Source: Psychroserpens mesophilus (GTDB lineage: Bacteria; Bacteroidota; Bacteroidia; Flavobacteriales; Flavobacteriaceae). Taken from it: 64,000 bases of DNA. A program made the translations under genes and the position numbers. Shown one piece after another: positions 52,145 to 60,784 of this stretch; the stretch's first letter is position 1; each line of letters starts with the position of its first letter. The DNA lies in contig NZ_JXJP01000014.1 of the NCBI RefSeq assembly GCF_000826645.1, positions 1-64,000 on the forward strand. The letters run 5' to 3'. Below the pieces are notes generated by a model. It was not told the DNA's origin, searched no databases, and saw nothing but the letters and a program-made list of their open reading frames with translations.

Positions 52145-52711
52145 ATGAAACGTATTGTAATCTTTGCGTCCGGAAGTGGCACTAATGCTGAAAATTTAAT
52201 TAAGTTTTTTCACAACAGAGAAATTGCTTCTGTTATTCACGTTCTTACTAACAATCCTCATGCCAAAGTTTTAGAACGCGCAAAAAAATTACATGTTAGC
52301 GCATTGTCATTCAACAAAATAGCTTTCACTGAAACTGATATCGTGTTAGATATTTTAAAATCGGCTAAACCTGATTTGATTGTGCTAGCTGGATTTTTGT
52401 GGAAGTTTCCCGAATCGCTTTTGGAAGCGTTTCCAAAAAAAGTAATTAATATTCATCCTGCCTTACTACCTAAATATGGTGGAAAGGGCATGTATGGTAT
52501 GCGAGTTCATGAAGCTGTTGTTTCAAATAAAGAAACGGAAACTGGTATAAGTGTTCATTATGTCAATGAGCATTATGATGAAGGTGCGATTATTTTTCAG
52601 GCGAAATGTGATGTAAAATCTTCTGATTCTGCAGAAGATGTCGCTGAAAAGATTCATAAACTGGAAATGGAACATTTTCCGAAGGTGGTAGAAGAACTAT
52701 TACATGTCTAA
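52145..52711 (+). CDS. purN: phosphoribosylglycinamide formyltransferase
   Basis: 188 residues. Transfers a formyl group from 10-formyl-THF to GAR in purine synthesis. N-terminal 'VIFASGSGTNAENLIKFF', 'NIHPALLPKYGGKGMYG' with the catalytic His/Asn region and 'HYDEGAIIFQ' with the catalytic Asp. It overlaps the RNase H gene by 8 nt, so translation is coupled. Confidence 0.94.
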   Translation: MKRIVIFASGSGTNAENLIKFFHNREIASVIHVLTNNPHAKVLERAKKLHVSALSFNKIAFTETDIVLDILKSAKPDLIVLAGFLWKFPESLLEAFPKKVINIHPALLPKYGGKGMYGMRVHEAVVSNKETETGISVHYVNEHYDEGAIIFQAKCDVKSSDSAEDVAEKIHKLEMEHFPKVVEELLHV

Positions 52712-53345
52712 AAAAAAGAAAAAATATTACACGGTTTGGAAAGGGCATCACACAGGTGTTTTTGAATCATGGGACGACTGCAAGGCGCAAATTAAAGATT
52801 ATCAAGGTGCACAATACAAATCATTTGCCACCTTTGACGCTGCAAAAAAAGCTTTAAAAGGCAACTACAAAGATTATATTGGTAAGAGCAAAAAATTTAC
52901 GAGTGAACTTTCCGAAGCACAACTCAAAAAAATTGGTCAGCCTAACTATAACTCAATTTCTGTTGACGCAGCTTCCTCTGGGAATCCTGGAAAAATGGAA
53001 TATCGTGGTGTTGATACTAAAACCAAAAAACAGCTTTTTATTCAAGGTCCTTTTGAAGAAGGCACTAATAATATTGGTGAATTTCTAGCCATTGTTCATG
53101 GCTTAGCTTTATTGAAAAAGAAAAATAGTGACCTTATTATATATACCGATTCTAAAACTGCCATGAGTTGGGTTAGAAAAAAGACATGCAACACCAAACT
53201 TGAGCGTAACATTAAAAATCAAACCTTGTTTGAATTGGTTGATCGTGCAGTAGATTGGTTAAAAAACAACACGTACACAACAACCGTTGTGAAATGGGAA
53301 ACTAAAGCTTGGGGTGAAATTCCAGCAGATTTCGGGCGAAAATAA
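52704..53345 (+). CDS. viroplasmin-domain RNase H
   Basis: 213 residues. An N-terminal caulimovirus-viroplasmin/RNase H1 hybrid-binding domain (about 5-50, 'YYTVWKGHHTGVFESWDDCK') precedes a type 1 RNase H domain (about 85-213) with the acidic residues in 'VDAASSGNPG', 'NNIGEFLAI', 'IYTDSKTA' and 'PADFGRK'. It removes RNA from RNA-DNA hybrids. The overlap with purN is an arrangement with no obvious functional logic. Confidence 0.93.
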   Translation: MSKKKKKYYTVWKGHHTGVFESWDDCKAQIKDYQGAQYKSFATFDAAKKALKGNYKDYIGKSKKFTSELSEAQLKKIGQPNYNSISVDAASSGNPGKMEYRGVDTKTKKQLFIQGPFEEGTNNIGEFLAIVHGLALLKKKNSDLIIYTDSKTAMSWVRKKTCNTKLERNIKNQTLFELVDRAVDWLKNNTYTTTVVKWETKAWGEIPADFGRK

Positions 53346-53371
53346 ATTCGTTTTTTAGTGCTTAAAAAACG

Positions 53372-53379
53372 TATATTTG
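53372..53379 (+). promoter_or_regulatory. -7 box of the PfkB kinase gene
   Basis: TATATTTG, 21 nt before the ATG at 53401. Confidence 0.6.
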
Positions 53380-53400
53380 CAGCAAATTTTAAAACGCTTT

Positions 53401-54327
53401 ATGAGCAAATTAGTGATTGTAGGAACAGTAGCTTTTGATGCTATTGAAACTCCTTTTGGAAAAACAGACAAAATATTAGGTGGCGCAGCAACGTTTATTG
53501 GTCTGGCAGCTTCGCAATTTAGTGTAGATTCTGCAGCTGTATCGGTAGTTGGTGGTGATTTTCCACAAGAATATTTAGATCTATTATCAAACAGAAACGT
53601 GAATATCGATGGTATTGAAATCATAAAAGAGGGGAAAACATTCTTCTGGAGTGGAAAATACCATAACGATATGAATTCAAGAGATACTTTAGCAACCGAA
53701 CTTAATGTGTTGGCTGATTTTAACCCTAAGGTTCCTGAACATTATAAAGATGCTGAAGTGGTTATGCTGGGAAACTTACACCCAATGGTTCAGATGAGCG
53801 TCTTAAATCAAATGTCTAAAAAACCTAAATTGGTTATTTTAGATACCATGAATTTCTGGATGGATTGTGCTCTTGAAGATTTACACAAGGTGATCAAAAA
53901 AGTAGATGTTATAACTATTAATGATGAAGAAGCAAGGCAATTAACTGGAGAATATTCGTTAGTAGTTGCTGCTCGCAAAATTCATGAAATGGGACCACAA
54001 TATGTCGTGATTAAAAAAGGAGAGCATGGTGCCTTATTATTTCATGATGATAATGTGTTTTACGCTCCTGCGTTACCTTTGGAAGAAGTATTTGATCCTA
54101 CAGGTGCGGGCGATACCTTTGCTGGCGGTTTTGCGGGTTATCTAGCAAGCACAGAAAATTATTCTTTTGAAAACATGAAAAATGCCGTCATATTTGGTTC
54201 AAACTTAGCGTCATTCTGTGTCGAAAAATTTGGAACTGAACGTATGCAGAATTTAACGAAAGATGAGATTGATTATAGACTAAAAGAGTTCAAACAACTC
54301 ACTCAATTTAATATTGAATTATCATAA
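53401..54327 (+). CDS. PfkB-family carbohydrate/nucleoside kinase
   Basis: 308 residues from ATG 53401. PfkB fold with 'GGAATFIGLAASQF' near the N-terminus and the anion-hole/catalytic base motif 'DPTGAGDTFAGGFAGYLA' near the C-terminus. Substrate unknown; adenosine- and ribokinase-like members look similar. An upstream in-frame start at 53377 was rejected because it lies within the -7 box. A strong terminator follows. Confidence 0.92.
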   Translation: MSKLVIVGTVAFDAIETPFGKTDKILGGAATFIGLAASQFSVDSAAVSVVGGDFPQEYLDLLSNRNVNIDGIEIIKEGKTFFWSGKYHNDMNSRDTLATELNVLADFNPKVPEHYKDAEVVMLGNLHPMVQMSVLNQMSKKPKLVILDTMNFWMDCALEDLHKVIKKVDVITINDEEARQLTGEYSLVVAARKIHEMGPQYVVIKKGEHGALLFHDDNVFYAPALPLEEVFDPTGAGDTFAGGFAGYLASTENYSFENMKNAVIFGSNLASFCVEKFGTERMQNLTKDEIDYRLKEFKQLTQFNIELS

Positions 54328-54330
54328 ACT

Positions 54331-54359
54331 AACGCGCTCAAAATTGAGCGCGTTTTTTA
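54331..54359 (+). terminator. intrinsic terminator after the PfkB gene
   Basis: AACGCGCTCA / TGAGCGCGTT around a 4-nt loop, then TTTTTTAT. Confidence 0.92.
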
Positions 54360-54383
54360 TTTAATACTTAAATCCAAAATTTA

Positions 54384-54391
54384 TAATTTTG
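54384..54391 (+). promoter_or_regulatory. -7 box of the PurF-type gene
   Basis: TAATTTTG, 25 nt before the ATG at 54417, matches TAnnTTTG. No purine riboswitch is visible in the leader. Confidence 0.5.
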
Positions 54392-54416
54392 GTATACTCA
54401 AAACAACAACACAACA

Positions 54417-56315
54417 ATGAGCGATGCTTTAAAACATGAATGCGGAATTGCACTCATAAGACTAAAAAAACCATTAGAGTATTACAAAGAAAAATACGGA
54501 AGTGCATTTTACGGTGTAAATAAGATGTACCTTATGATGGAGAAGCAGCATAATCGAGGTCAGGATGGAGCAGGATTTGCAAGTATCAAATTAGATACAC
54601 ATCCTGGTGAACGCTACATAAGTCGTGTGCGATCGATTGCTCAGCAACCTATTCAAGATATATTTGCTCAAATTAATGAGCGTATCAACGATGAGTTTAT
54701 TGAACACCCAGAATATCAGAATAATGTAGCGCTTCAAAAAAAGCATATTCCTTATATCGGCGAATTACTATTAGGTCACGTTCGTTATGGAACTTTCGGA
54801 AAAAATAGTGTAGAAAGTGTACATCCGTTTTTAAGACAAAATAACTGGATGCACAGAAATCTAATCGTCGCTGGTAATTTTAACATGACTAATGTTAACG
54901 AGCTGTTTGATGGCTTGGTAACTCTTGGACAGCATCCTAAAGAAAAAGCTGATACCATAACTATCATGGAAAAAATTGGTCACTTTTTGGATGATGCTGT
55001 GAGTAAAATATATAAAAATCTCAAGAAAGAAGGTTATAGTAAAAGCGAATGTTCACCCTTAATTGCTGAACGCTTAAATGTGGCTAAAATTTTGAAAAAA
55101 GCCTCTAAGAACTGGGATGGAGGTTATGCAATGGCTGGATTATTAGGTCATGGAGATTCATTTGTATTAAGAGATCCTGCTGGAATTAGACCAACCTATT
55201 ATTTTGAAGATGACGAAGTCGTAGTGGTTGCTTCAGAACGACCTGTAATACAAACCGTGTTTAATGTCAACTTTGAAGATGTTAAAGAACTGGCTCCTGG
55301 ACATGCTATCATAACTAAGAAATCTGGAGAAGTTTCCATTAAAAAAATCCTTGAACCTTTAGAACGAAAAGCCTGTTCATTTGAACGTATATATTTCTCT
55401 CGCGGAAGTGATGCTGAAATTTACCAAGAGCGTAAAAATTTAGGAAAATTATTAATGCCTAAGGTATTGGAAGCTATAGACAAAGACACAAAAAATACGG
55501 TGTTTTCTTATATTCCGAATACTGCCGAAACCTCGTTCTTTGGAATGATAGAAACTGTGGAAAAGCATCTAAATGAAAGAAAAACGCAAGCCATCTTAGA
55601 TGGCAACGGTAAACTTTCTGCAGAAAAAGTCACCGAAATCCTTTCCGAAAGGCCAAGAATAGAAAAAATTGCTATTAAAGATGTCAAACTGAGAACCTTT
55701 ATTACCGAAGACAGTAGTCGTGATGATTTGGTAGCTCACGTGTATGATGTTACTTATGGTGTTATCAAGCCTACAGATAATTTAGTAATTATTGACGACA
55801 GTATTGTGAGAGGAACAACTCTTAAAAAAAGTATTATTAAGATGATGGATCGTTTAAATCCTAAACAAATTGTAGTTGTGTCGTCTGCGCCTCAAATTCG
55901 TTATCCTGATTGCTACGGAATTGATATGGCAAATCTTGAAAGTTTAATCGCTTTTAGAGCCATGTTAGAATTATTAAAAGAAAACGACAAATACCATTTG
56001 GTTGAAGAGGTATATCACAAATGCAAAGCTCAACTTGAATTAAAAGATAATAAAGTAATAAACTACGTTAAAGATTTATATAGTGAATTTACAGCTGATG
56101 AGATTTCTGATAAAATTGCAGAATTAATTTCTGATACTACTGTAAAGGCAAAAGTAAAAACGATTTTTCAACCTATAGAAAATCTGCATAAAGCGTGTCC
56201 GGAAAACTTAGGAGACTGGTATTTCACAGGAAACTATCCAACCGTTGGAGGTAATCGTGTTGTAAACAGAGCATTCATTAATTTTTACGAAGGAAACAAA
56301 GAAAGAGCTTACTAG
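54417..56315 (+). CDS. amidophosphoribosyltransferase-type enzyme (PurF-like, long form)
   Basis: 632 residues. The N-terminal Ntn glutaminase domain has its nucleophile C9 ('KHECGIALIRL'), so eight residues must be removed. 'EKQHNRGQDGAGFASIK' and 'GHVRYGTFG' are glutaminase blocks. The phosphoribosyltransferase domain contains the PRPP loop 'VIIDDSIVRGTTLKKS'. It is longer than standard PurF (about 470-500) because of insertions and a C-terminal extension. Bacteroidota carry such a long form besides or instead of normal PurF; with purN nearby a purine role is likely, not proven. Confidence 0.9.
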   Translation: MSDALKHECGIALIRLKKPLEYYKEKYGSAFYGVNKMYLMMEKQHNRGQDGAGFASIKLDTHPGERYISRVRSIAQQPIQDIFAQINERINDEFIEHPEYQNNVALQKKHIPYIGELLLGHVRYGTFGKNSVESVHPFLRQNNWMHRNLIVAGNFNMTNVNELFDGLVTLGQHPKEKADTITIMEKIGHFLDDAVSKIYKNLKKEGYSKSECSPLIAERLNVAKILKKASKNWDGGYAMAGLLGHGDSFVLRDPAGIRPTYYFEDDEVVVVASERPVIQTVFNVNFEDVKELAPGHAIITKKSGEVSIKKILEPLERKACSFERIYFSRGSDAEIYQERKNLGKLLMPKVLEAIDKDTKNTVFSYIPNTAETSFFGMIETVEKHLNERKTQAILDGNGKLSAEKVTEILSERPRIEKIAIKDVKLRTFITEDSSRDDLVAHVYDVTYGVIKPTDNLVIIDDSIVRGTTLKKSIIKMMDRLNPKQIVVVSSAPQIRYPDCYGIDMANLESLIAFRAMLELLKENDKYHLVEEVYHKCKAQLELKDNKVINYVKDLYSEFTADEISDKIAELISDTTVKAKVKTIFQPIENLHKACPENLGDWYFTGNYPTVGGNRVVNRAFINFYEGNKERAY

Positions 56316-56342
56316 ATAAAATGCTCAATTTTAGCATTTTAT
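56316..56342 (+). terminator. terminator-like hairpin after the PurF-type gene
   Basis: ATAAAATGCT / AGCATTTTAT, perfect 10-bp arms with a 7-nt loop, starting right at the stop codon. Only a short T run follows. Confidence 0.7.
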
Positions 56343-56415
56343 CCAAAAAAACTGCTGTTTATCTGAAAAAAATGCATTTCGTCTAATATTTACATAGGAT
56401 TAAGTAAAATACGCA

Positions 56416-56423
56416 TACATTGG
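56416..56423 (+). promoter_or_regulatory. degenerate -7 box of small RNA copy 1
   Basis: TACATTGG aligns base for base with TATATTTG of copy 2 (56673-56680), both 3 nt before the CACC block. One mismatch to TAnnTTTG, so this copy may be weaker or differently controlled. Confidence 0.5.
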
Positions 56424-56426
56424 TAT

Positions 56427-56500
56427 CACCATAACATAAGTAGGTTAAGTTCATGGTAGATTTGGGGCAAAAAAAGGTGAACACATGTTCACCTTTTTTT
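56427..56500 (+). ncRNA. tandem small RNA candidate, copy 1
   Basis: About 74 nt from the predicted start (CACCATAAC...) to the U tract. The first 47 nt match copy 2 at all but one position (C versus T at position 26). It ends in a terminator hairpin AGGTGAACA / TGTTCACCT followed by T7 (56474-56500). A short upstream stem CCAT...ATGG may form. No meaningful ORF: the in-frame ATGGTAGATTTG runs to different lengths in the two copies. Possibly a member of a known flavobacterial RNA family, which I cannot check here. Confidence 0.75.
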
Positions 56501-56502
56501 AT

Positions 56503-56672
56503 TAACATAAGTTAATATATATTTAACAACTTGTCTTTCAATTTATTTTGATTATCATCTAAAGTATTTCTTTCATTATCACTTATAAACGGCATTAATT
56601 GTAAATTCTTCCGTTTAAGCCAATTTATTCGTCGTTGGTCTAATAAATTTAACAATTAGAAAAAAGTCCGTT
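56503..56672. other. AT-rich spacer between the two small RNAs
   Basis: No ORF of note. Only the last 45 nt (from GTCTAATA at about 56638) resemble the sequence upstream of copy 1 (GTCTAATA at about 56381), so the duplication covered the promoter region too. Confidence 0.5.
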
Positions 56673-56680
56673 TATATTTG
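56673..56680 (+). promoter_or_regulatory. -7 box of small RNA copy 2
   Basis: TATATTTG, an exact TAnnTTTG, ending 3 nt before the conserved CACC block, which puts the transcription start at or near the first conserved base. Confidence 0.7.
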
Positions 56681-56683
56681 TTT

Positions 56684-56755
56684 CACCATAACATAAGTAG
56701 GTTAAGTTTATGGTAGATTTGGGGCAAAAAGGATGAACAACTGTTCATCCTTTTT
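56684..56755 (+). ncRNA. tandem small RNA candidate, copy 2
   Basis: About 72 nt, 257 nt downstream of copy 1 and in the same orientation. Same 5' block (CACCATAACATAAG then TAGGTTAAG), same TAGATTTGGGGCAAAAA stretch, then GGATGAACA / TGTTCATCC and a T tract (56726-56755). Relative to copy 1 the terminator stem has changed on both sides together, and T for C in the 5' stem restores an A-T pair (CCATAA / TTATGG). Expressed, structured noncoding RNA is the best reading. Confidence 0.78.
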
Positions 56756-56801
56756 CATTTTTAATTCCAATCAAAATCAACTTCTATTTTATTTCCTAAG
56801 C

Positions 56802-56838
56802 ATAAAAAAAGCAAACTCAAATGAGCTTGCTCTTTTAA
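56802..56838 (-). terminator. terminator of sodA
   Basis: On the minus strand GCAAGCTCA / TGAGTTTGC (one mismatch) followed by T7. Confidence 0.8.
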
Positions 56839-56848
56839 ATTATAAAAT

Positions 56849-56878
56849 ACCTACAAGGTATTTTTAAAACCTTGCAGG
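56849..56878. repeat. structured repeat in the sodA 3' region
   Basis: CCTACAAGGT and ACCTTGCAGG are inverse complements with one mismatch, around an AT loop. It resembles a different dispersed-repeat type from the GCTCGA arms. Confidence 0.5.
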
Positions 56879-56889
56879 ATAAATTATTT

Positions 56890-57498
56890 TTATTTCGCTT
56901 CAGCGTAACGTCTTTCAACTTCATTCCAGTTAATAACCTTAAAAAAGGCATCAATGTAATCTGGTCGTCTGTTTTGGTAATTCAAATAATAAGCATGCTC
57001 CCAAACATCTAATCCTAAGATTGGTGTTCCTCCACACGTCACACCTGGCATTAAAGGATTGTCCTGATTTGGAGTTGAACAGACTTCAACTTTTCCTCCT
57101 TTGTGCACGCACAACCATGCCCAACCTGATCCAAACTGGGTTGCTGCTGCTTTGCTAAACGCCTCAATGAACGCATCTTTGGAACCAAATTCAGCTTCAA
57201 TAGCATCTTTTAAATCTCCAGACAAATACCCTCGATCTTCAGGATTCATAACATCCCAAAATAAGGAGTGGTTATAAAAACCTCCACCATTATTTCTAAC
57301 AGCAGAATTATTCATGTCTAAGTTCTCTAAAATATCTTCAATAGATTTTCCTTCTAAAGCTGTGCCTTCAATTGCGGCATTAAGTTTAGTTGTATAACCG
57401 TTATGATGTTTTGTGTGATGTATTTCCATTGTACGAGCATCAATGTGAGGCTCTAAAGCGTCATAAGCGTATTTTAATTTCGGTAATTCGAAAGCCAT
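56890..57498 (-). CDS. sodA: superoxide dismutase, Mn-type
   Basis: 202 residues. Metal ligands: His in '[11 protein letters not shown]', His in '[11 protein letters not shown]', and Asp/His in '[21 protein letters not shown]'. Gly in place of the FeSOD Gln before NHSLFW and the 'NQDNPLMPG' Gln point to the Mn (or cambialistic) type. No signal peptide, so cytoplasmic. A TAAATTTG box lies at 57534-57541. Confidence 0.94.
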   Translation of the reverse strand: MAFELPKLKYAYDALEPHIDARTMEIHHTKHHNGYTTKLNAAIEGTALEGKSIEDILENLDMNNSAVRNNGGGFYNHSLFWDVMNPEDRGYLSGDLKDAIEAEFGSKDAFIEAFSKAAATQFGSGWAWLCVHKGGKVEVCSTPNQDNPLMPGVTCGGTPILGLDVWEHAYYLNYQNRRPDYIDAFFKVINWNEVERRYAEAK

Positions 57499-57533
57499 AA
57501 TATTATATTTTTTAAGTTAATATCTAATGATAC

Positions 57534-57541
57534 CAAATTTA
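57534..57541 (-). promoter_or_regulatory. -7 box of sodA
   Basis: TAAATTTG on the minus strand, 35 nt before the ATG. Confidence 0.45.
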
Positions 57542-57577
57542 CGTATAAAACAGCGCAATTAAAAATATAAAATAGCT

Positions 57578-60500
57578 ATGAACTCATTGATAGTTTTTAT
57601 AATTTTAAGCGTGCAAAAGCAAACTCCTTTTACAATTTACAATGCATCTGCTGGAAGTGGAAAGACCTACACTTTGGTACAGGACTATTTAAAAATTCTC
57701 TTTGCATCAAATAGTCTGCTGACATTTAGAAATATTTTAGCACTCACATTTACCAACAAAGCTGTTGGTGAAATGAAGGAACGCATTATTGAAACCTTAA
57801 AAGTGTTTTCTGATGCCTCAATTTTTGAAGGTTCAAATAGTATGTTTGAAACCATTGCAACAGATCTAACCATAGCGCCTAAAGTTCTACACGAAAGATC
57901 AAAACTTCTTTTACATACTATAGTTCATAATTATGCTGCTTTTGATATCTCTACTATTGATAAGTTTAACCATAAACTAATTCGAACGTTTGCACATGAC
58001 TTAAAACTTCCCGTGAATTTTGAAGTTGAACTCGATACCAAAACCATGTTAGGTAAAGCTGTAGACAAACTTATTGATAAAGCCGGAAGCGATAAGGAAT
58101 TAACAAAAGTATTGGTAGATTTTGCTATAGAAAAAACAGACGACGATAAGAGCTGGGATATTTCTTATGACTTTAATGCCATTTCAGAACTATTGATTAG
58201 TGAGAATGATATTTGGTTTATAAACTTGTTAAAGGACAAAAGACTTCAGGATTTTAAAGCGTTAAAAACAAATTTACAAGAGCAATTCAAAAGCTATTCT
58301 GAACAAGTCACGGAAGTTGCAAAAACCGTACTCGAGTTAATACAAGAAACTCAAATAGAACATACCGATTTTTCCAGTAGCTATTTGCCTAAACATTTTA
58401 TGAAACTGGCTGATGGAAATTTCAACGTATCGTTTTCTACCAAATGGCAAAACGACCTTATTGAAGGGTTTCCAGTTTACCCGAAAAAAGTTTCCGAAGA
58501 TGTTGCTAATACTATTGAAGGCATTCGTCAACAATTAATTGATGCCTTTCAAACCACTAAAAAAGCCATTTTTCAGATCAAGTTTCTAAAAAATGCACTC
58601 AACAACATCACACCTCTTTCTGTTTTAGGCGCCATAAAACACGCGCTTGATGACTTAAAAGAAGAAGAAAACTTATTACTGATTTCAGAGTTTAACGCCA
58701 TTATTAATAAGGAAATTAAAGAACAACCAACACCTTTTATTTACGAACGGATTGGCGAAAAATTTAAACATTATTTTATTGATGAGTTTCAAGACACCTC
58801 AGTTTTACAATGGCAAAATTTAATTCCGTTAGTTGCTAATACTATTTCAGGAGAAAATTTAAAAGGTGATACTGGCACTGCCATGATTGTTGGTGATGCA
58901 AAACAAGCTATTTACAGATGGCGAGGTGGACGAGCAGAACAGTTTATTGATTTATATTCTGATGGCAATCCATTTCATGTAGAGAAAGTAATTAAAAATC
59001 TTCCGTCTAATTACAGAAGTTTTAGAGAAATAGTAAAATTCAACAATACCTTTTTTGATCATATAGCTGATTTTGCGTTTTCAAACCCAAAGCATCAATA
59101 CATTTATAAAAATGCACATCAAGAAGTCGTTTATAAAGATGATGGCTATGTTGAATTATCATTTTTAAACATTGATGATGACGATAAAAATGACATGTAT
59201 TGTAAAGCAGTGCTAAACTCGATTGAAAAAGCCTTGCAAAACGGATTTGAACTCAAAGACATCTGCATAATTGTGAGACGAAAAAAGGAAGGTGTTGCCA
59301 TTGCAGAATACTTAAGTGGTAAGCAATATTCTATTTTGTCTTCTGAAACTTTGATGCTGAAAAATGCACCAGAAGTTAATTTTATAGTAAACATCTTAAC
59401 CTTAGCTATACAACCAAAAAATGATGAAATCAAAATAGAGGTTTTACGCTATTTAGCTGAGCACCAGCTAGTGTTAGAAGACAAACATGATTTTTTTAGT
59501 CAGTTGATTAACAACGATGTGTTATCGCTATTTATAGCATTAAATGATTTTGGTTTTGCATTTGATTTTAATCGGTTTTTACAATTGCCTATTTATGAAG
59601 CCATTGAAAGTGTTGTTCGGCAATTTAAACTCAATACAACTTCAAATGCTTATATTCAGTTTTTCTTAGATGAAGTGTTAGACTATTCTCAAAAGTACAA
59701 TACAAGTCTTTCAGGTTTCTTAGACTACTGGAATCGAAAAAAAGACACCTTGAGTATTGTCTCGCCTCAGGGCGAAAACGCAGTACAAATTATGACCATT
59801 CACAAGTCGAAAGGTCTTGAATTTCCAGTAGTTATTTTTCCGTATGCCAATCAAAGTATTTATGATGATTTAAATCCAAAAATCTGGTTTCCAGTTGAAA
59901 AAAAGGATTTTAATGGCTTTTCACATTTGTATTTGAGTCTTAATAAAGACTTCGAAGATTATAATGAGACCAGTAGTATTATCTATAATGAATACCAATC
60001 GGAACTTGAATTAGATAGCATCAATTTGTTATATGTTGTCCTTACCAGAGCTGCTGAACAATTATTTATTATTTCAGAATTTGACGTCGATAAAAAAACA
60101 CAAACCGAAAAGCTTAATAACTATTCTGGTCTATTTATAAATTATTTAAAGACTATTAATCGTTGGGAAGACAGCACGTTTACTTATAGCTTTGGGTCTC
60201 CTGAAAAAACTTCAGAAGAACAACCAGCAAAACATGATACCGTTTACCAAAATGAATTTATTTCAACAGCTAAAGAAGCGCATAACTTAAATATTGTAAC
60301 GAGTTCAGGCTATTTGTGGAACACATTTCAGGAAGATGCTATTGAAAAAGGGAATTTAATTCACGATATCATGTCTGAAATTAAAACTTCCGAAGATATT
60401 GAATACGTCTTAGAAAATTATAAACATTTAGGAATCATAAATGATTCGCAATATGACGTATTAAAAACAACAGTTTACAATCTTGTAAATCACAAACAAC

Positions 60501-60763
60501 TTCAACCTTATTTTAGGGCTGAAGCAACTATTTATAATGAGCAAGATATTATAACCAAAGAAGGTCTAATTCTCAGACCAGATCGAATTGTGATTAACTC
60601 AAAAAATGAAGTAGTCATCATAGATTACAAGACAGGTCTCTCAAACTCTAAACACCAAGAGCAACTTTACGATTATCAATTGGTTTTAGAGGATATGAAT
60701 TATAAAGTCATTAAAAAAATTCTTATTTATATTAATGACGAGATTACTATAAAAGAATTTTAA
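57578..60763 (+). CDS. AddA/RecB-type UvrD helicase-nuclease
   Basis: 1061 residues. Superfamily 1 helicase motifs: Walker A 'NASAGSGKTYTL' (about 22-33), motif II 'YFIDEFQDTSVLQWQNL', motif III 'GDAKQAIYRWRGG', 'LPSNYRS', motif V 'QIMTIHKSKGLEFPVVIF' and motif VI 'VVLTRAAEQLFI'. A C-terminal PD-(D/E)XK nuclease has 'GNLIHDIMSEI' and 'LRPDRIVINSKNEVVIIDYKTG'. It likely resects double-strand breaks with an AddB-type partner, whose gene begins at 63544. Start: ATG 57578 or a GTG at 57611 (VQKQTPFTIYNASAGSG), the latter closer to the family consensus. Confidence 0.93.
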   Translation: MNSLIVFIILSVQKQTPFTIYNASAGSGKTYTLVQDYLKILFASNSLLTFRNILALTFTNKAVGEMKERIIETLKVFSDASIFEGSNSMFETIATDLTIAPKVLHERSKLLLHTIVHNYAAFDISTIDKFNHKLIRTFAHDLKLPVNFEVELDTKTMLGKAVDKLIDKAGSDKELTKVLVDFAIEKTDDDKSWDISYDFNAISELLISENDIWFINLLKDKRLQDFKALKTNLQEQFKSYSEQVTEVAKTVLELIQETQIEHTDFSSSYLPKHFMKLADGNFNVSFSTKWQNDLIEGFPVYPKKVSEDVANTIEGIRQQLIDAFQTTKKAIFQIKFLKNALNNITPLSVLGAIKHALDDLKEEENLLLISEFNAIINKEIKEQPTPFIYERIGEKFKHYFIDEFQDTSVLQWQNLIPLVANTISGENLKGDTGTAMIVGDAKQAIYRWRGGRAEQFIDLYSDGNPFHVEKVIKNLPSNYRSFREIVKFNNTFFDHIADFAFSNPKHQYIYKNAHQEVVYKDDGYVELSFLNIDDDDKNDMYCKAVLNSIEKALQNGFELKDICIIVRRKKEGVAIAEYLSGKQYSILSSETLMLKNAPEVNFIVNILTLAIQPKNDEIKIEVLRYLAEHQLVLEDKHDFFSQLINNDVLSLFIALNDFGFAFDFNRFLQLPIYEAIESVVRQFKLNTTSNAYIQFFLDEVLDYSQKYNTSLSGFLDYWNRKKDTLSIVSPQGENAVQIMTIHKSKGLEFPVVIFPYANQSIYDDLNPKIWFPVEKKDFNGFSHLYLSLNKDFEDYNETSSIIYNEYQSELELDSINLLYVVLTRAAEQLFIISEFDVDKKTQTEKLNNYSGLFINYLKTINRWEDSTFTYSFGSPEKTSEEQPAKHDTVYQNEFISTAKEAHNLNIVTSSGYLWNTFQEDAIEKGNLIHDIMSEIKTSEDIEYVLENYKHLGIINDSQYDVLKTTVYNLVNHKQLQPYFRAEATIYNEQDIITKEGLILRPDRIVINSKNEVVIIDYKTGLSNSKHQEQLYDYQLVLEDMNYKVIKKILIYINDEITIKEF

Positions 60764-60768
60764 ATTTG
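60761..60768 (+). promoter_or_regulatory. -7 box of kbl overlapping the preceding stop
   Basis: TAAATTTG begins inside the stop codon of the helicase gene and ends 16 nt before the kbl ATG. Confidence 0.5.
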
Positions 60769-60784
60769 TCAAAAATTAGCAATT

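Noticed and set aside
56454-56516. Short peptide frame ATGGTAGATTTG... in small RNA copy 1
   Set aside because: In copy 2 the same frame stops after eight codons inside the terminator stem, so the conserved feature is the RNA structure and not a peptide.
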